Below, piece by piece: positions 22,778 through 31,673 of a DNA stretch of 64,000 nt. A program made the translations under genes and the position numbers. Positions within the stretch are counted from its first letter, which is position 1, and each line of letters opens with the position of its first letter. The notes beneath the pieces were generated by a model. It saw only the letters and a program-made list of their open reading frames with translations. It had not been told where the DNA came from and did no database searches. The stretch is from Scatomonas sp963930955 (GTDB taxonomy: Bacteria; Bacillota; Clostridia; Lachnospirales; Lachnospiraceae): positions 2,418,001 to 2,482,000 of the forward strand of contig OZ006967.1 of the NCBI GenBank assembly GCA_963930955.1, written 5' to 3'.

Positions 22778-24742
22778 TCACAGTTTTTCTTCTTCATCCA
22801 GCAGATTCAGAAAATCTTTTTCCGTAAGCACAGGAATTCCCAGTTCCCGGGCCTTTTTATTTTTGGCAGAACCGGACTGGCTGTCGTTGTTGATCAGATA
22901 ATCGGTCTTGCCTGTAACGCTGCCGGTCACCTTTCCTCCCTGGTTCTCGATCAGTTCCTTCAGGGCGCTGCGGTTGGAAAAATGCTCCAAACTGCCGGTA
23001 ATGACAAAGGTCTTTCCTTTCAGCTTCTCCTTAGAGGGGTTCTGCTCTTTCTGCAGATGTACCTCCTGCAGGAGCCGGTCAAATTCTTTCTGGTGCTTTT
23101 CCGATTTCCACCAGTCCGCAAAGCCTGCGGCCAGCACCTCTCCGATGCCGTCGATGGCAGTAAGTTCTTCCAGGGAGGCTTTCCGCAGCTTTTCCGGATC
23201 CCCCTGGAAGGCCCGGCAGATGGCTTTGGCGTTGGCCAGGCCGATGCCGGGGATCCCCATGGCGTAGATCAATCTGGGGAGGGTGGTTTCCCGCGCTTTC
23301 TCCACTCCCTGCCGCAGTTTTTCGTAGGATTTTTCTCCAAAGCCGTCCAGTTCCACAATCTCCTGCCTGTGATCCTGGATCCTGAAAAGATCGCTGAAAT
23401 CCCGGATAAAGCCGTGGGCCATGAATTTTTCCAGCGTTGCCTCGGACATGCCCTCCATATTCAGAGCATCCCGGCTGGTAAAGAGGGTAAAAGCCTTCAT
23501 GGCCTTGGCCGGACATTCCGGATTGGTGCAGTACAGGGTCTCCACCCCTTCTCTGCGGCTGATCCGGGTTTCTCCGCCGCAGGCGGGACAGCGCCCGGGA
23601 ATATCCCGAAACCCGCTGCGGGTAAGGTTTTCCGCAATCTGGGGAATGATCATGTTGGCCTTGTAGACCTGGATCTCATCTCCCACCCCCAGTTCCAGAT
23701 CCCGCAGAATGCTGATGTTGTGGACGCTGGCCCGGGACACGGTAGTGCCCTCCAGTTCTACCGGTTCAAAAATGGCCACCGGGTTCAAAAGGCCCGTCCG
23801 GGAAGGACTCCACTCTATTTCCAGCAGGCGGGTGTTCCGTATCTCGTCCGCCCATTTAAAAGCGTAGGAATTCCTGGGAAACTTTGCGGTAGCTCCCAGG
23901 CTTTCTCCGTAAGCGATATCATCGTAGAGAGCCACCAGGCCGTCGGAAGGAAAATCATTGTTTTTCACCTGTCCGGAAAAATAGTCCATAGCCGCGTTCA
24001 GAGTATCCCCGGTGACCATGCGGTATTCCACGCACTCAAACCCCTGATCCTTCAGCCATTCCAGCTGCCTGGCATGGGAATTCTGAAAATCCACTCCCTC
24101 CGCCTGCACCAGGCCGAAGGCATAAAAATGCACATGGCGCCGGGCGGTAACCTCGTTGTTCAGCTGCCGCACAGAACCGCTGCAGAGATTTCGCGGATTC
24201 TTGTAGCGGGCGTCTACATCCTCGATTTCCTGGTTAATCTTTTCAAAGTCGGAATAACCGATAATGGCTTCCCCCCGCAGCACCAGTTCTCCTTCGTAGG
24301 GGATCCGGAGGGGCAGGTTTTCAAAAACCCGGGCATTGCCGGTGACCACCTCGCCGATCACTCCATTTCCCCGGGTAACTGCCTTGGCAAGACTTCCTCC
24401 CTCATAGGTAAGCACAATGGTCAGGCCGTCCAGCTTCCAGGAAAGCAGGGTGGGCTGCGTGCCGATAAAAGCCCGGAGCTCCTCTACATCCTTGGTCTTG
24501 TCCAGGGAAAGCATGGGGCTTGGATGGGCTTCCTTTGGCAGTTCTTCCACTGCCTCGTACCCTACCTGCAGAGTGGGGGAATTGGAGAGCACGGTGCCGG
24601 TCTTTTTTTCCAATTCCTCCAGTTCCCCGTACAGCCTGTCGTATTCATAATTGCTCATGATCTCCTGGTCCTGGGCGTAATAGGCCCGGCTGGCCTGGTT
24701 CAGTAGCGCCGCCAGCTCTCTCATCCGCTTTTTTTCATCCAT
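22778..24742 (-). CDS. ligA: NAD-dependent DNA ligase LigA
   Basis: Seals nicks in replication and repair; 654 residues, close to the family norm. Order: N-terminal Ia domain (ASRAYYAQDQEIMSNYEYDRLY), adenylation domain with K103 in KLDG, OB fold, a four-cysteine zinc finger (CPACGG...CTNPECPAK), helix-hairpin-helix repeats and a C-terminal BRCT domain (LKGKTFVITGSLEHFSNR). Its start overlaps the end of rluF by 8 bases. Confidence 0.97.
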   Translation of the reverse strand: MDEKKRMRELAALLNQASRAYYAQDQEIMSNYEYDRLYGELEELEKKTGTVLSNSPTLQVGYEAVEELPKEAHPSPMLSLDKTKDVEELRAFIGTQPTLLSWKLDGLTIVLTYEGGSLAKAVTRGNGVIGEVVTGNARVFENLPLRIPYEGELVLRGEAIIGYSDFEKINQEIEDVDARYKNPRNLCSGSVRQLNNEVTARRHVHFYAFGLVQAEGVDFQNSHARQLEWLKDQGFECVEYRMVTGDTLNAAMDYFSGQVKNNDFPSDGLVALYDDIAYGESLGATAKFPRNSYAFKWADEIRNTRLLEIEWSPSRTGLLNPVAIFEPVELEGTTVSRASVHNISILRDLELGVGDEIQVYKANMIIPQIAENLTRSGFRDIPGRCPACGGETRISRREGVETLYCTNPECPAKAMKAFTLFTSRDALNMEGMSEATLEKFMAHGFIRDFSDLFRIQDHRQEIVELDGFGEKSYEKLRQGVEKARETTLPRLIYAMGIPGIGLANAKAICRAFQGDPEKLRKASLEELTAIDGIGEVLAAGFADWWKSEKHQKEFDRLLQEVHLQKEQNPSKEKLKGKTFVITGSLEHFSNRSALKELIENQGGKVTGSVTGKTDYLINNDSQSGSAKNKKARELGIPVLTEKDFLNLLDEEEKL

Positions 24743-25445
24743 GGCTTGCTCCTCCCGCTCTGTTCTGCAGTTCCCTGAGTTCCTCTCCGGTCAGTTCCCG
24801 ATATTCTCCCGGCCGCAGTTCTCCCAGGGTCAGGTTGAGAACCCGGATCCTCCGAAGGGTTCTGACCCGGAATCCCAGGCTCTGGCACATCCGGCGGATC
24901 TGCCGGTTTAACCCCTGGGTCAATACGATCCGAAAGGTTCTTTCCCCGGTGCGCCAGGCTCTGCAGGGTCTGGTCCTAACCTGCAGTTCTTCCAGATACA
25001 CGCCTTTCTGGATTTTTTCCAGAAAATCATCGGGATATTCCCGGTCCACAGTCACCTGATACTCTTTTTCATGCTGATTTCTGGCCCGCATGATCCGGTC
25101 GATCAGCTCCCCGTCGTTGGTAAGAAGCAGCAGGCCTTCCGAATCTTTATCCAGTCTCCCCGCATAAGTTACCCGCACCGGATAATTCAGATAATCCCCC
25201 AGATTCTTAGGGTCCCGCCGGTCCCAGGTACAGACGATCCCTCTGGGTTTGTAAAACTTCAGATAAACTTTCTGTTTCCTTCCCCTCACCGGGGCGCCGT
25301 CCAGCAGTACCCGGCTTCCCGGTTCCGCCTGCATGCCCGGCTCCGCCCGGACTCCGTCAATGGTCACCCGGCCGGCCTGGATCAGACGGTCCGCTTCCCG
25401 CCGGGAACAGATCCCGGCTTCGCTCAGATATTTATTAATTCTCAT
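24735..25445 (-). CDS. rluF: RluF/RluB-family 23S rRNA pseudouridine synthase
   Basis: 236 residues: an S4 RNA-binding domain (MRINKYLSEAGICSRREADRLI) and the RsuA-type catalytic domain. The catalytic aspartate is in GRLDKDSEGLLLLTNDG and GLNRQIRRMC is the second signature. LDKDSEG and NQHEKEY are closer to RluF than to RluB or RsuA, so U2604 of 23S rRNA is the likely target, though the subfamily is less sure than the family. The start at MRINKY has GGAGAAAA in front; the open frame extends 15 codons upstream. Confidence 0.88.
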   Translation of the reverse strand: MRINKYLSEAGICSRREADRLIQAGRVTIDGVRAEPGMQAEPGSRVLLDGAPVRGRKQKVYLKFYKPRGIVCTWDRRDPKNLGDYLNYPVRVTYAGRLDKDSEGLLLLTNDGELIDRIMRARNQHEKEYQVTVDREYPDDFLEKIQKGVYLEELQVRTRPCRAWRTGERTFRIVLTQGLNRQIRRMCQSLGFRVRTLRRIRVLNLTLGELRPGEYRELTGEELRELQNRAGGASHG

Positions 25446-25472
25446 TTTTCTCCTGCTTACACTTATGATAAG

Positions 25473-25511
25473 AGGGCTGCCCAAAACCATAAGCTGGTTT
25501 AAGGCAGCCCT
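25473..25511 (-). terminator. Hairpin between the repeat-linker protein gene and rluF
   Basis: AGGGCTGCC and GGCAGCCCT pair over 9 bp, with a further inner AAACC/GGTTT pairing. T residues on the minus side are few, so termination may be partial. Confidence 0.55.
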
Positions 25512-25534
25512 TCCGTAAACATTTGTTACCGCTC

Positions 25535-26338
25535 TTAATTTCCCAGACTGGCCACATAAGACTGCAGCTCCGGGTTGGAACTGAGTACAGCGTCATACTC
25601 CGCCTGCACCTGTCCGATCAGAGCCTGCACCTCCGGTTCCGCCAGTACCTGCTGGATATGTTCCTGCACGCTGCTGTCTGTAATCTCTGCAGCCAGCTGC
25701 AGATTTCCTCCCTCATCGGGATAAACGTAAAACTGCGTCAGCGCCGGCAGCTCTTCCTCATAGTCTGTGTACTTATAATCATAGGAGGCAAATACAATAT
25801 AGGAATTGTCCTCTGTCCCCGGATACGTATAGGTCTGAACGTTGCTGTAGGATTCGATCAGCTGGTTATTCTCCACTGCCGCCCGGTCCGCATCCGTCAG
25901 CTGGTCTACCAGTCCGGTAAGGGCTTCCCCGTTCCGGTTGGTCAGCGCGCTGTAGTAAGAAGCCACCAGATCCTGTACCGGCTGATTTTCCTGGGAAAGG
26001 CCCTGGGCCTCCTCTGTAGGTTCCGGCGTCTCCGTAGGCTCAGGTGTTTCCGTGGGCTTCGGCGTCTCCGTAGGCTTCGGCGTCTCCGTGGCCTTTGGCG
26101 TCTCCGTGGCCTTCGGCGTCTCTGTGGGTTCAACGGTTTCTGTAGGCTCTGCGGACTGAGAGTTCTGCAAAACTTCTTCCGCCTCCTCCCGGTGCCCCGC
26201 AATGGCCCGGATTCCGAAAATCACCGCCACAGCGATAATGGCGATGGCTCCGAACAGCATAATATACCGCAGATTGTCTGATATCCATTCCCGGACAGGG
26301 TTTTCTTTCCTGACCGGCCGTCTGTCCCTGTGATCCAT
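25535..26338 (-). CDS. Membrane-anchored protein with Thr/Pro/Glu repeat linker
   Basis: 267 residues. A basic cytoplasmic start (1-20) is followed by one membrane helix (about 25-43), a linker of PTETPE/PKATET repeats (65-109) and an extracellular domain (about 115-267). The last part has the feel of an NTF2-like or DUF4878-type fold (QDLVASYYSALTNRNGEALTGLVDQL), but I cannot name it. The repeats are also clear in the DNA. No neighbour hints at a role. It is a single gene between tRNA-Arg and rluF. Confidence 0.6.
   Translation of the reverse strand: MDHRDRRPVRKENPVREWISDNLRYIMLFGAIAIIAVAVIFGIRAIAGHREEAEEVLQNSQSAEPTETVEPTETPKATETPKATETPKPTETPKPTETPEPTETPEPTEEAQGLSQENQPVQDLVASYYSALTNRNGEALTGLVDQLTDADRAAVENNQLIESYSNVQTYTYPGTEDNSYIVFASYDYKYTDYEEELPALTQFYVYPDEGGNLQLAAEITDSSVQEHIQQVLAEPEVQALIGQVQAEYDAVLSSNPELQSYVASLGN
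26012..26146 (-). repeat. 18-bp tandem repeats coding the TETP linker
   Basis: Degenerate copies of a six-codon unit (PTETPK, ATETPK, PTETPE) give a run of about 135 bases. Such repeats can change copy number by slippage and so vary the linker length. Confidence 0.7.
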
Positions 26339-26382
26339 AATTTTCCCCTTTTCTCACGCAAAATCAAAACTTTCCAGCATAG

Positions 26383-26408
26383 AAAAAGCCGGATATAAAT
26401 ATCCGGCT
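26383..26408 (-). terminator. tRNA-Arg terminator
   Basis: AGCCGGATAT/ATATCCGGCT hairpin followed on the minus strand by TTTTTCT, beginning eight bases beyond the tRNA. Confidence 0.9.
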
Positions 26409-26415
26409 CTGCACA

Positions 26416-26488
26416 CGCGTCTGGAGGGATTCGAACCCCCGACACACGGTACCGGAAACCGTTGCTCTATCCCCTGAGCTACAAACGC
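26416..26488 (-). tRNA. tRNA-Arg (anticodon CCG)
   Basis: A full cloverleaf can be drawn: acceptor GCGTTTG/CAGACGC with one G-T pair, D arm GCTC/GAGC, anticodon stem ACGGT/ACCGT with loop TTCCGGT (anticodon CCG, reads CGG), and T arm GGGGG-TTCGAAT-CCCTC with one G-T pair. The discriminator base is G. CCA is not encoded. Confidence 0.95.
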
Positions 26489-26506
26489 AAATTACCTGCG
26501 GCTATT

Positions 26507-26535
26507 ATATTAGCACAAGAACCGGGCGCCGTCAA
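26507..26535 (-). promoter_or_regulatory. tRNA-Arg promoter
   Basis: Minus-strand TTGACG (26530-26535) and TAATAT (26507-26512) with a 17-base spacer, about 20 bases before the mature tRNA. Confidence 0.8.
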
Positions 26536-26658
26536 GTCTTTTGCATCTGTCTCCGGGAATATCTGAAAAGGTATAAGATCCGGGATACCGGCGGATACTG
26601 TAAGGGAAGCAGCAAAATGCTGCGGCCAGAAAAAAACTCCTACAGAAAGGAAATGCTT

Positions 26659-26865
26659 ATGGAACTGGAAAAGGGACTGAAAAAGACTGTCATGGCCGGC
26701 ATCGGGGCCATGGCCACCACCGCTGAAGCAGCGAAAAACGTTGTAGATACCCTGGCGAAAAAAGGAGAAGAAACTCTGCAGCAGGGCAAAGCCGTGAAAG
26801 AGGCCGTAAAAGACGCGCTGGAGCAGGCAAAGGAGGATCCGGATTCCTCCTCCGGAGCCAGATAG
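26659..26865 (+). CDS. Small phasin-like helical protein
   Basis: 68 residues, MELEKGLKK then a single long amphipathic helix rich in Ala, Lys and Glu (TAEAAKNVVDTLAKKGEETL), ending in a Ser/Gly tail. It resembles the short phasin-family proteins of clostridia; no polyhydroxyalkanoate synthesis genes are near, so the name tells nothing about the job. AGAAAGG is 8 bases from this ATG; an in-frame ATG two codons earlier is too close to it. It converges on the DUF5688 gene with a 10-base gap. Confidence 0.65.
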   Translation: MELEKGLKKTVMAGIGAMATTAEAAKNVVDTLAKKGEETLQQGKAVKEAVKDALEQAKEDPDSSSGAR

Positions 26866-26875
26866 CAGGTTTCTC

Positions 26876-27763
26876 TCAGGCTTCCCGGATTCCCAGCCTC
26901 CGGAGGTTTCTGTCATAATAGTATACCTGATCCGACAGAATCTCCTGAGGCGGAAGCCTGGTATCGTTGATTTCCTTTACCATTTCTTTCAGCTGGCGGC
27001 CGTCATAGCCCCTTGCCGGCAGGATCAGGCATTCGTGCACGCTGCTTGGGAGTACATAGTAGTCAGACTGAAGTTTTTCCCCGATCTGCTCTGCCATCCT
27101 GGGATAGTGAATACAGATTGCTCCCAGACATTTCCGTATATTGGTCAGCAGATAGATAGACGCCAATTCCTCCGGCTCCCCCGGAGCAAACCTGTCGTCC
27201 TCCCCCAGGACCTCCTTCAGATCCTGCCAGAGCGGGGTAAGCTGCTCCAGGGTATTGGCCCAGGCTCTTTCCCGCAGCTGTTCCCGGGAAATCCCCCACA
27301 GTTTCAGATGGCTGTTGTGAAGCAGAAGGGTTGCGTTTTCCGTCCCCTGGAAATCCAGCTGGCAGTAGTAGACCACCGCCAGATCCAGCCAGCGCTCATG
27401 GGGGACCGCCTCCAGAAGCCGGCGGTTTCTCTCATAATTGATCACCTTGCAGAAAACCGAAGGAGCGGCTTTCTCATAGTTTTCCAATTGTTCAGGACGC
27501 AGAGGCGGCCTCCTCCGGAATTCCTCATAGCAGTCCAGGATCAGGGATGCCAGATGAGCGATTCCCACGCCCCGAAGGTACTGCTCATAGAAACTGTCCA
27601 GATAAAGCACCGGTACGTAATGGCTGCCGGGCTCCTGCACTTCCAGGGCGTCCGCCGCCACACCGTTATTCTTTGTGAGAGTATTCAGCCTTACCTGCAG
27701 TTTTCCCTCTGATTGTCTTCTGACTTCTTCTGCCAGCACTTCCCGAAACTTTTCATAATTCAT
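26876..27763 (-). CDS. DUF5688-family protein
   Basis: 295 residues, cytoplasmic by appearance. Opening (MNYEKFREVLAEEVRRQ), Leu-rich middle and the late SSVHECLILP...RLPPQEILSDQVYYYDRNLRRL fit the DUF5688 proteins that are plentiful in Lachnospiraceae and have no known function. A GTG four codons earlier is open, but AGGTGG is 8-9 bases from the ATG used. Such genes often occur as many scattered paralogues; only one is in this window. Confidence 0.75.
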   Translation of the reverse strand: MNYEKFREVLAEEVRRQSEGKLQVRLNTLTKNNGVAADALEVQEPGSHYVPVLYLDSFYEQYLRGVGIAHLASLILDCYEEFRRRPPLRPEQLENYEKAAPSVFCKVINYERNRRLLEAVPHERWLDLAVVYYCQLDFQGTENATLLLHNSHLKLWGISREQLRERAWANTLEQLTPLWQDLKEVLGEDDRFAPGEPEELASIYLLTNIRKCLGAICIHYPRMAEQIGEKLQSDYYVLPSSVHECLILPARGYDGRQLKEMVKEINDTRLPPQEILSDQVYYYDRNLRRLGIREA

Positions 27764-28049
27764 TGTTGTTTCCACCTTTCTTTTCTTTATTTCATGTGCC
27801 TAAACACCCACATGCCGCCTTTTGCTGCCCATAGCGGAAAAGGTGAAAAGATCTCTCCCCTTTCCGCCGGAGCAGCTGTTTTCTGTATGTAATTGAATCT
27901 CCGTGAAAAAATGTCCGAAACGGACGGGAAAGAATAGAACTGACAGGCCCGGATCATAGGAATCTGTCAGAAAAAAGATAAAGATCTCAGGCTGCGGATC
28001 CGGAAGCCGCCTTTCCGGTTTCCGGATCCCCCTCCTGAAAGTGCATGGA
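27764..28049. other. Spacer holding candidate efp terminators
   Basis: Two inverted repeats occur: GGATCCGGAA/TTCCGGATCC (27996-28029) and CTGACAG/CTGTCAG (27940-27970). On the minus strand both are followed at some distance by T-rich stretches (ATCTTTATCTTTTTT and TTCTATTCTTTCC). Either could end the efp transcript. No small gene is convincing. Confidence 0.55.
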
Positions 28050-28607
28050 TTATACCCGGCTTAAATACTCGCCGGTTCTGGTATCGATTTTGATTACATC
28101 TCCCTGATTTACAAACAGCGGTACGCTGACCTGTGCTCCGGTTTCCACAATGGCCGGCTTGGTAGCTCCCTGGGCTGTATTTCCGGCAAATCCGGGCTCT
28201 GTCTCGCTGATGGCCAGTTCCACGAACAGCGGAGGCTCAATAGCAAATACATTGCCGTTATAAGAGCACACCTTTACCATCTCGTTTTCCTTCACAAACT
28301 TCAGCGCGTCGCCGATGGTTTCCTTGTTCAGGGCAACCTGATCGTAGCTCTGCACATCCATAAAATAGTACAGATCCCCGTCATTATACAGATACTGCAT
28401 ATCTACCCGGTCAATACGGGCCTGGGGGAACTTCTCGGTAGGACGGAAGGTTTTCTCTGTCACACCGCCGTTGATTACGTTTTTCAGCTTCGTTCTTACG
28501 AAAGCCGCGCCCTTTCCGGGCTTTACATGCTGAAATTCTACGATCTGAACGACATTTCCGTCAATTTCCAGGGTAATGCCGTTTCTGAAATCACCTGCTG
28601 AAATCAT
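28050..28607 (-). CDS. efp: Elongation factor P
   Basis: Helps ribosomes through polyproline stretches; 185 residues, standard three-domain length. The conserved loop reads VKPGKGAAFVR, with the tip lysine in KPGKG. No EpmA/EpmB-type modification gene is near. GGAGGAATATCAG precedes the ATG. It is transcribed from its own promoter overlapping the end of yqeG. Confidence 0.97.
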   Translation of the reverse strand: MISAGDFRNGITLEIDGNVVQIVEFQHVKPGKGAAFVRTKLKNVINGGVTEKTFRPTEKFPQARIDRVDMQYLYNDGDLYYFMDVQSYDQVALNKETIGDALKFVKENEMVKVCSYNGNVFAIEPPLFVELAISETEPGFAGNTAQGATKPAIVETGAQVSVPLFVNQGDVIKIDTRTGEYLSRV

Positions 28608-28662
28608 TCTGATATTCCTCCTTCACTGTACAAGCCGCGGCTGCCGCGGCAAACCCAAAGCT

Positions 28663-28691
28663 ATTTTATAACACTTTTTTTCTTTTTTCAA
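28663..28691 (-). promoter_or_regulatory. efp promoter
   Basis: TTGAAA (28686-28691) and TAAAAT (28663-28668) on the minus strand, 17 bases apart. The -35 box touches the 3' end of yqeG. The leader contains a short GC-rich palindrome (CCGCGGCAGCCGCGG). Confidence 0.65.
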
Positions 28692-29206
28692 GAATTTCTT
28701 TTTCGATGCCGCTGATAAAAATACAGTACCACCGCCTCCAGCCTGCGTTTCAGAACGATCTGGATCTCTTCTTTGGGATGTATGGGCTTCACCAGAATAC
28801 TGCGGATCCCTGCCCGCTTTGCGCCCCAGACGTCGGTAAACAGCTGATCGCCGATGAACAGCGCCTGCTGTTTTTCCACGCCCATCCGGCGGCAGGCCTC
28901 CAGATAATTCCGGGTAGAGGGCTTATGGGCGTTCTCCACAAAGGAGGACTCCACCGCATCCGCAAAAGGTTTTACTCTGGGCAGCTGGTTGTTGGAGATC
29001 AGGCAGGTCTGGAATCCCAGCCGGTGAAGGCGCTGAAACAGTTCCACGGCCCGCCGGTCCGCCGGAGCCCCATGGGGAACCAGGGTGTTGTCAATGTCAA
29101 AGATCAGCCCCCGCTTTCCCTCCTGATACCAGGCTTCATAGGGAAGCTGGTAAGCGGAATCCCACCATTCATCCGGATAGAAGGCCGACAGGAACCCGCC
29201 TCTCAT
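28688..29206 (-). CDS. YqeG-family HAD phosphatase
   Basis: 172 residues. HAD motif I is FDIDNTLVPHG, motif II LISNNQ, and the lysine and late acidic motif are in HKPSTRNY and FIGDQLFTDVWGAKRAG. YqeG proteins (HAD class IIIA) are widespread in Firmicutes, probably phosphatases acting on a phosphorylated small molecule. Start at MRGGFLS with AGAGGAG in front; it overlaps the patatin gene by 4 bases (ATGA). Confidence 0.88.
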   Translation of the reverse strand: MRGGFLSAFYPDEWWDSAYQLPYEAWYQEGKRGLIFDIDNTLVPHGAPADRRAVELFQRLHRLGFQTCLISNNQLPRVKPFADAVESSFVENAHKPSTRNYLEACRRMGVEKQQALFIGDQLFTDVWGAKRAGIRSILVKPIHPKEEIQIVLKRRLEAVVLYFYQRHRKRNS

Positions 29207-30096
29207 GGCTTCTCCTCTTTCCGGCCAAGGTATTCCCAAAGCTCCTCCATCCGCGCCTCCATCCGGTCGTAGCCGTGCTGATAAAAAGCCAGAAGCTGAT
29301 CACAGTCCTTCTCCGTCCGTTTTACCGGAGGGATCTCCGGACGGATCACAAAAATCCGGCCTTCCTCCTCCCACTTTTCCACCAGCTCCATGGTCCGGTT
29401 GTAAACCTTGGCCCGGTTGACGGTCGTCCGCACCAGTTCCGGATATTTCCGGTAGTAGATTTTTATCAGGCTGTGGCCAAGACTCTTCTCCTTCTTCCGG
29501 TACCCCTTTTCCCGGGTCAGCACCAGGAAGATCTTCCGGTACCCCTTTTCCATAGCCCGGAGAATAGGAATGGAATCCGCCAGGCCTCCGTCCAGATAGG
29601 GAATGCCGTCCACCTCCACCATGCGGCTCAGAAGGGGAATGCTGCTGGAGCCGGCGACCAGGGAAAGCAGGCGCTTTTTGTCTCGGCGCTCATCCAGATA
29701 TTCCGCCCTTCCGGTCAGACAGTTGGTCAGAACCAGCTCGCACTGGATCGGCGAGTGAAAATAAGTATCATAATCAAAGGGAAACAGTTCATTGGGATAA
29801 CGGTCGTACAGCATCTCCATATCAAAGATTTCCCTGCTTTTCAGAAATTTCAGGAGATTAGTATTGATATACTCCTTTTCCTTTTCTTTGCCCCGGACCG
29901 CCATGCAGTCTCTGGTCCTGCCGATCTGCCGGGAAATATAATCCACAGCATTGCTGGAGCCGGCGGACACCCCCGCCACATAGGCGAACCAGCAGTCCTT
30001 TTCCATGAGACAGTCCAGCACCCCGGCCGTAAAGATTCCTCTCATGGCGCCGCCCTCCAGTACCAGGGCGGCTTTGTGCAGCTTTTTCTCTTCCAT
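29203..30096 (-). CDS. Patatin-like phospholipase
   Basis: 297 residues. It has the oxyanion-hole motif LEGGAMRGIFTAGVL, the nucleophile serine in GVSAGSSN (GxSxG) and the catalytic aspartate in DGGLADSIP. RssA/YlbK-like bacterial patatins hydrolyse acyl esters of lipids; no signal peptide is present, so it acts in the cytoplasm or at the inner membrane face. It follows citrate synthase by 21 bases and is coupled to yqeG. Confidence 0.9.
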   Translation of the reverse strand: MEEKKLHKAALVLEGGAMRGIFTAGVLDCLMEKDCWFAYVAGVSAGSSNAVDYISRQIGRTRDCMAVRGKEKEKEYINTNLLKFLKSREIFDMEMLYDRYPNELFPFDYDTYFHSPIQCELVLTNCLTGRAEYLDERRDKKRLLSLVAGSSSIPLLSRMVEVDGIPYLDGGLADSIPILRAMEKGYRKIFLVLTREKGYRKKEKSLGHSLIKIYYRKYPELVRTTVNRAKVYNRTMELVEKWEEEGRIFVIRPEIPPVKRTEKDCDQLLAFYQHGYDRMEARMEELWEYLGRKEEKP

Positions 30097-30117
30097 GGCT
30101 TTTCCTATCTTCTCCGT

Positions 30118-31479
30118 TTATTTTCTCTCCCGGAGGGGCACGTAGGCGTCATGATCTTTCACGTTCTTGTAGGCGGGACGGATGATCTTGTCTGCGTTGA
30201 TCAGCTCCTCCATTCTGTGGGCGCTCCAGCCTACGATCCTGGCGCAGGCGAACATGGGAGTAAACAGTTCCAGCGGAAGATCCAGCATGCTGTAAACGAA
30301 TCCGCTGTAGAAATCCACATTGGCCGCTACGCCTTTGTAAATATGGCGCTCCTCCCCGATGATCTTGGGAGCCAGACGCTCCACCATGGAGTACAGGCCG
30401 TAGTCCTTCTCTCTGTGCTTTTCCTTGGCCAGCTTTTCCACAAAGGACTTGAAGATAGTGGCTCTGGGATCGGAAATCGAATAAACCGCATGGCCCATGC
30501 CGTAGATCAGGCCCTTCTGGTCAAAAGCTTCCTTGTGAAGCAGTTTCCGCAGGTAGGCGGAAACCTCCTCCTCGTCAGTCCAGTCTTTTACATGCTTCTT
30601 CATATCATCCACCATGCGCACTACTTTAATATTAGCGCCGCCGTGTTTGGGTCCTTTCAGGGATCCCAGGGCCGCCGCAATGGTGGAATAGGTATCTGTT
30701 CCGGAGGAAGAAACTACATGGGTGGTAAAGGTGGAGTTATTGCCGCCGCCGTGCTCCATGTGGAGCACCAGAGCCAAATCCAGCACCAGGGCTTCCATCT
30801 GGGTATATTTCATATCCGGCCGCAGCATCCGCAGAATATTTTCCGCCGTGGAAAGCTTCTTGGAAGGGTTGTGGATATAAAGGCTCTTGCCCAGGATATA
30901 ATGGTTGTAGGCCTGAAATCCGTATACCGAAAGCATGGGGAACACGGAAATCAGAGTCAGGCACTGCCGGAGCACATTGGGCAGGGAGGTATCGTCCGCC
31001 TGATGGTCGTAGGCGTACAGGGTCAGCACGCTTCGGGACAGGGTATTCATCATATCTCTGCTGGGAGCTTTCATAACCACGTCCCGGACAAAATTTTTGG
31101 GCAGGGACTGCTGCGCCTTCAGGATCCCGTTAAACTTGGCCAGCTGTTCCTCCGTGGGGAGTTTGCCGAACAGCAGCAGGTACGCGGTTTCCTCAAACCC
31201 CATCCGGCCCTCCGCCAGAAATCCTCCTACCAGGTCATAGATATTGATTCCCCGGAAATATAATTCGCCATCGCAGGGCGTTTTCACTCCATCTACATTT
31301 TTAAAAGCAATAATATCTGAAATTTCGGTCAGTCCGGCCAGGACTCCGTTTCCGTTTACGTCTCTGAGTCCTCTCTTTACATCATATTTGCCGTAAAGGG
31401 ACGGATCGATACTGGAATTTCTGATACACTCCTCCGTCAGCGCCAGGATATCCGGCGTCACTTTCATGTTAAAACTCAT
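30118..31479 (-). CDS. Citrate synthase
   Basis: Condenses oxaloacetate and acetyl-CoA; 453 residues, the longer clostridial type. Catalytic residues appear as His in MEHGGGNNSTF, His in YGMGHAVYSISDPR and Asp in NVDFYSG. The start MSFNMKV is nine bases from AAGGAG; two codons upstream another ATG is too close. No aconitase or isocitrate dehydrogenase gene is adjacent, so the link to glutamate synthesis is only general knowledge. Confidence 0.93.
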   Translation of the reverse strand: MSFNMKVTPDILALTEECIRNSSIDPSLYGKYDVKRGLRDVNGNGVLAGLTEISDIIAFKNVDGVKTPCDGELYFRGINIYDLVGGFLAEGRMGFEETAYLLLFGKLPTEEQLAKFNGILKAQQSLPKNFVRDVVMKAPSRDMMNTLSRSVLTLYAYDHQADDTSLPNVLRQCLTLISVFPMLSVYGFQAYNHYILGKSLYIHNPSKKLSTAENILRMLRPDMKYTQMEALVLDLALVLHMEHGGGNNSTFTTHVVSSSGTDTYSTIAAALGSLKGPKHGGANIKVVRMVDDMKKHVKDWTDEEEVSAYLRKLLHKEAFDQKGLIYGMGHAVYSISDPRATIFKSFVEKLAKEKHREKDYGLYSMVERLAPKIIGEERHIYKGVAANVDFYSGFVYSMLDLPLELFTPMFACARIVGWSAHRMEELINADKIIRPAYKNVKDHDAYVPLRERK

Positions 31480-31616
31480 GCGCATCCTCTCCTTTCTCTC
31501 TCCAACGGGCTTTTGCCCTCTGTCGCACCCCTCGTTAACATGTTCCTGTTTTAGAACGATATATCTTGTATATTGTACCATTTTTCAGACAATAAGTAAA
31601 GCCGCAGGTAGTAAGA

Positions 31617-31652
31617 AGACGGAAGCGCAGGCCGGCCTGCTCTCTTCCGTCT
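31617..31652 (-). terminator. Hairpin after the TrpXYZ-type ABC operon
   Basis: AGACGGAAG and CTTCCGTCT enclose an inner GCAGGCCGGCCTGC palindrome. The T tract on the minus side is poor (CTTCTTAC), so strength is uncertain. Confidence 0.55.
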
Positions 31653-31673
31653 CTTTTGAAAATATTCTTTTCT

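Noticed and set aside
22631..24706. A 691-codon plus-strand frame opposite ligA
   Set aside because: Antisense shadow of ligA; the composition is that of a frame mirror and no family is recognisable.
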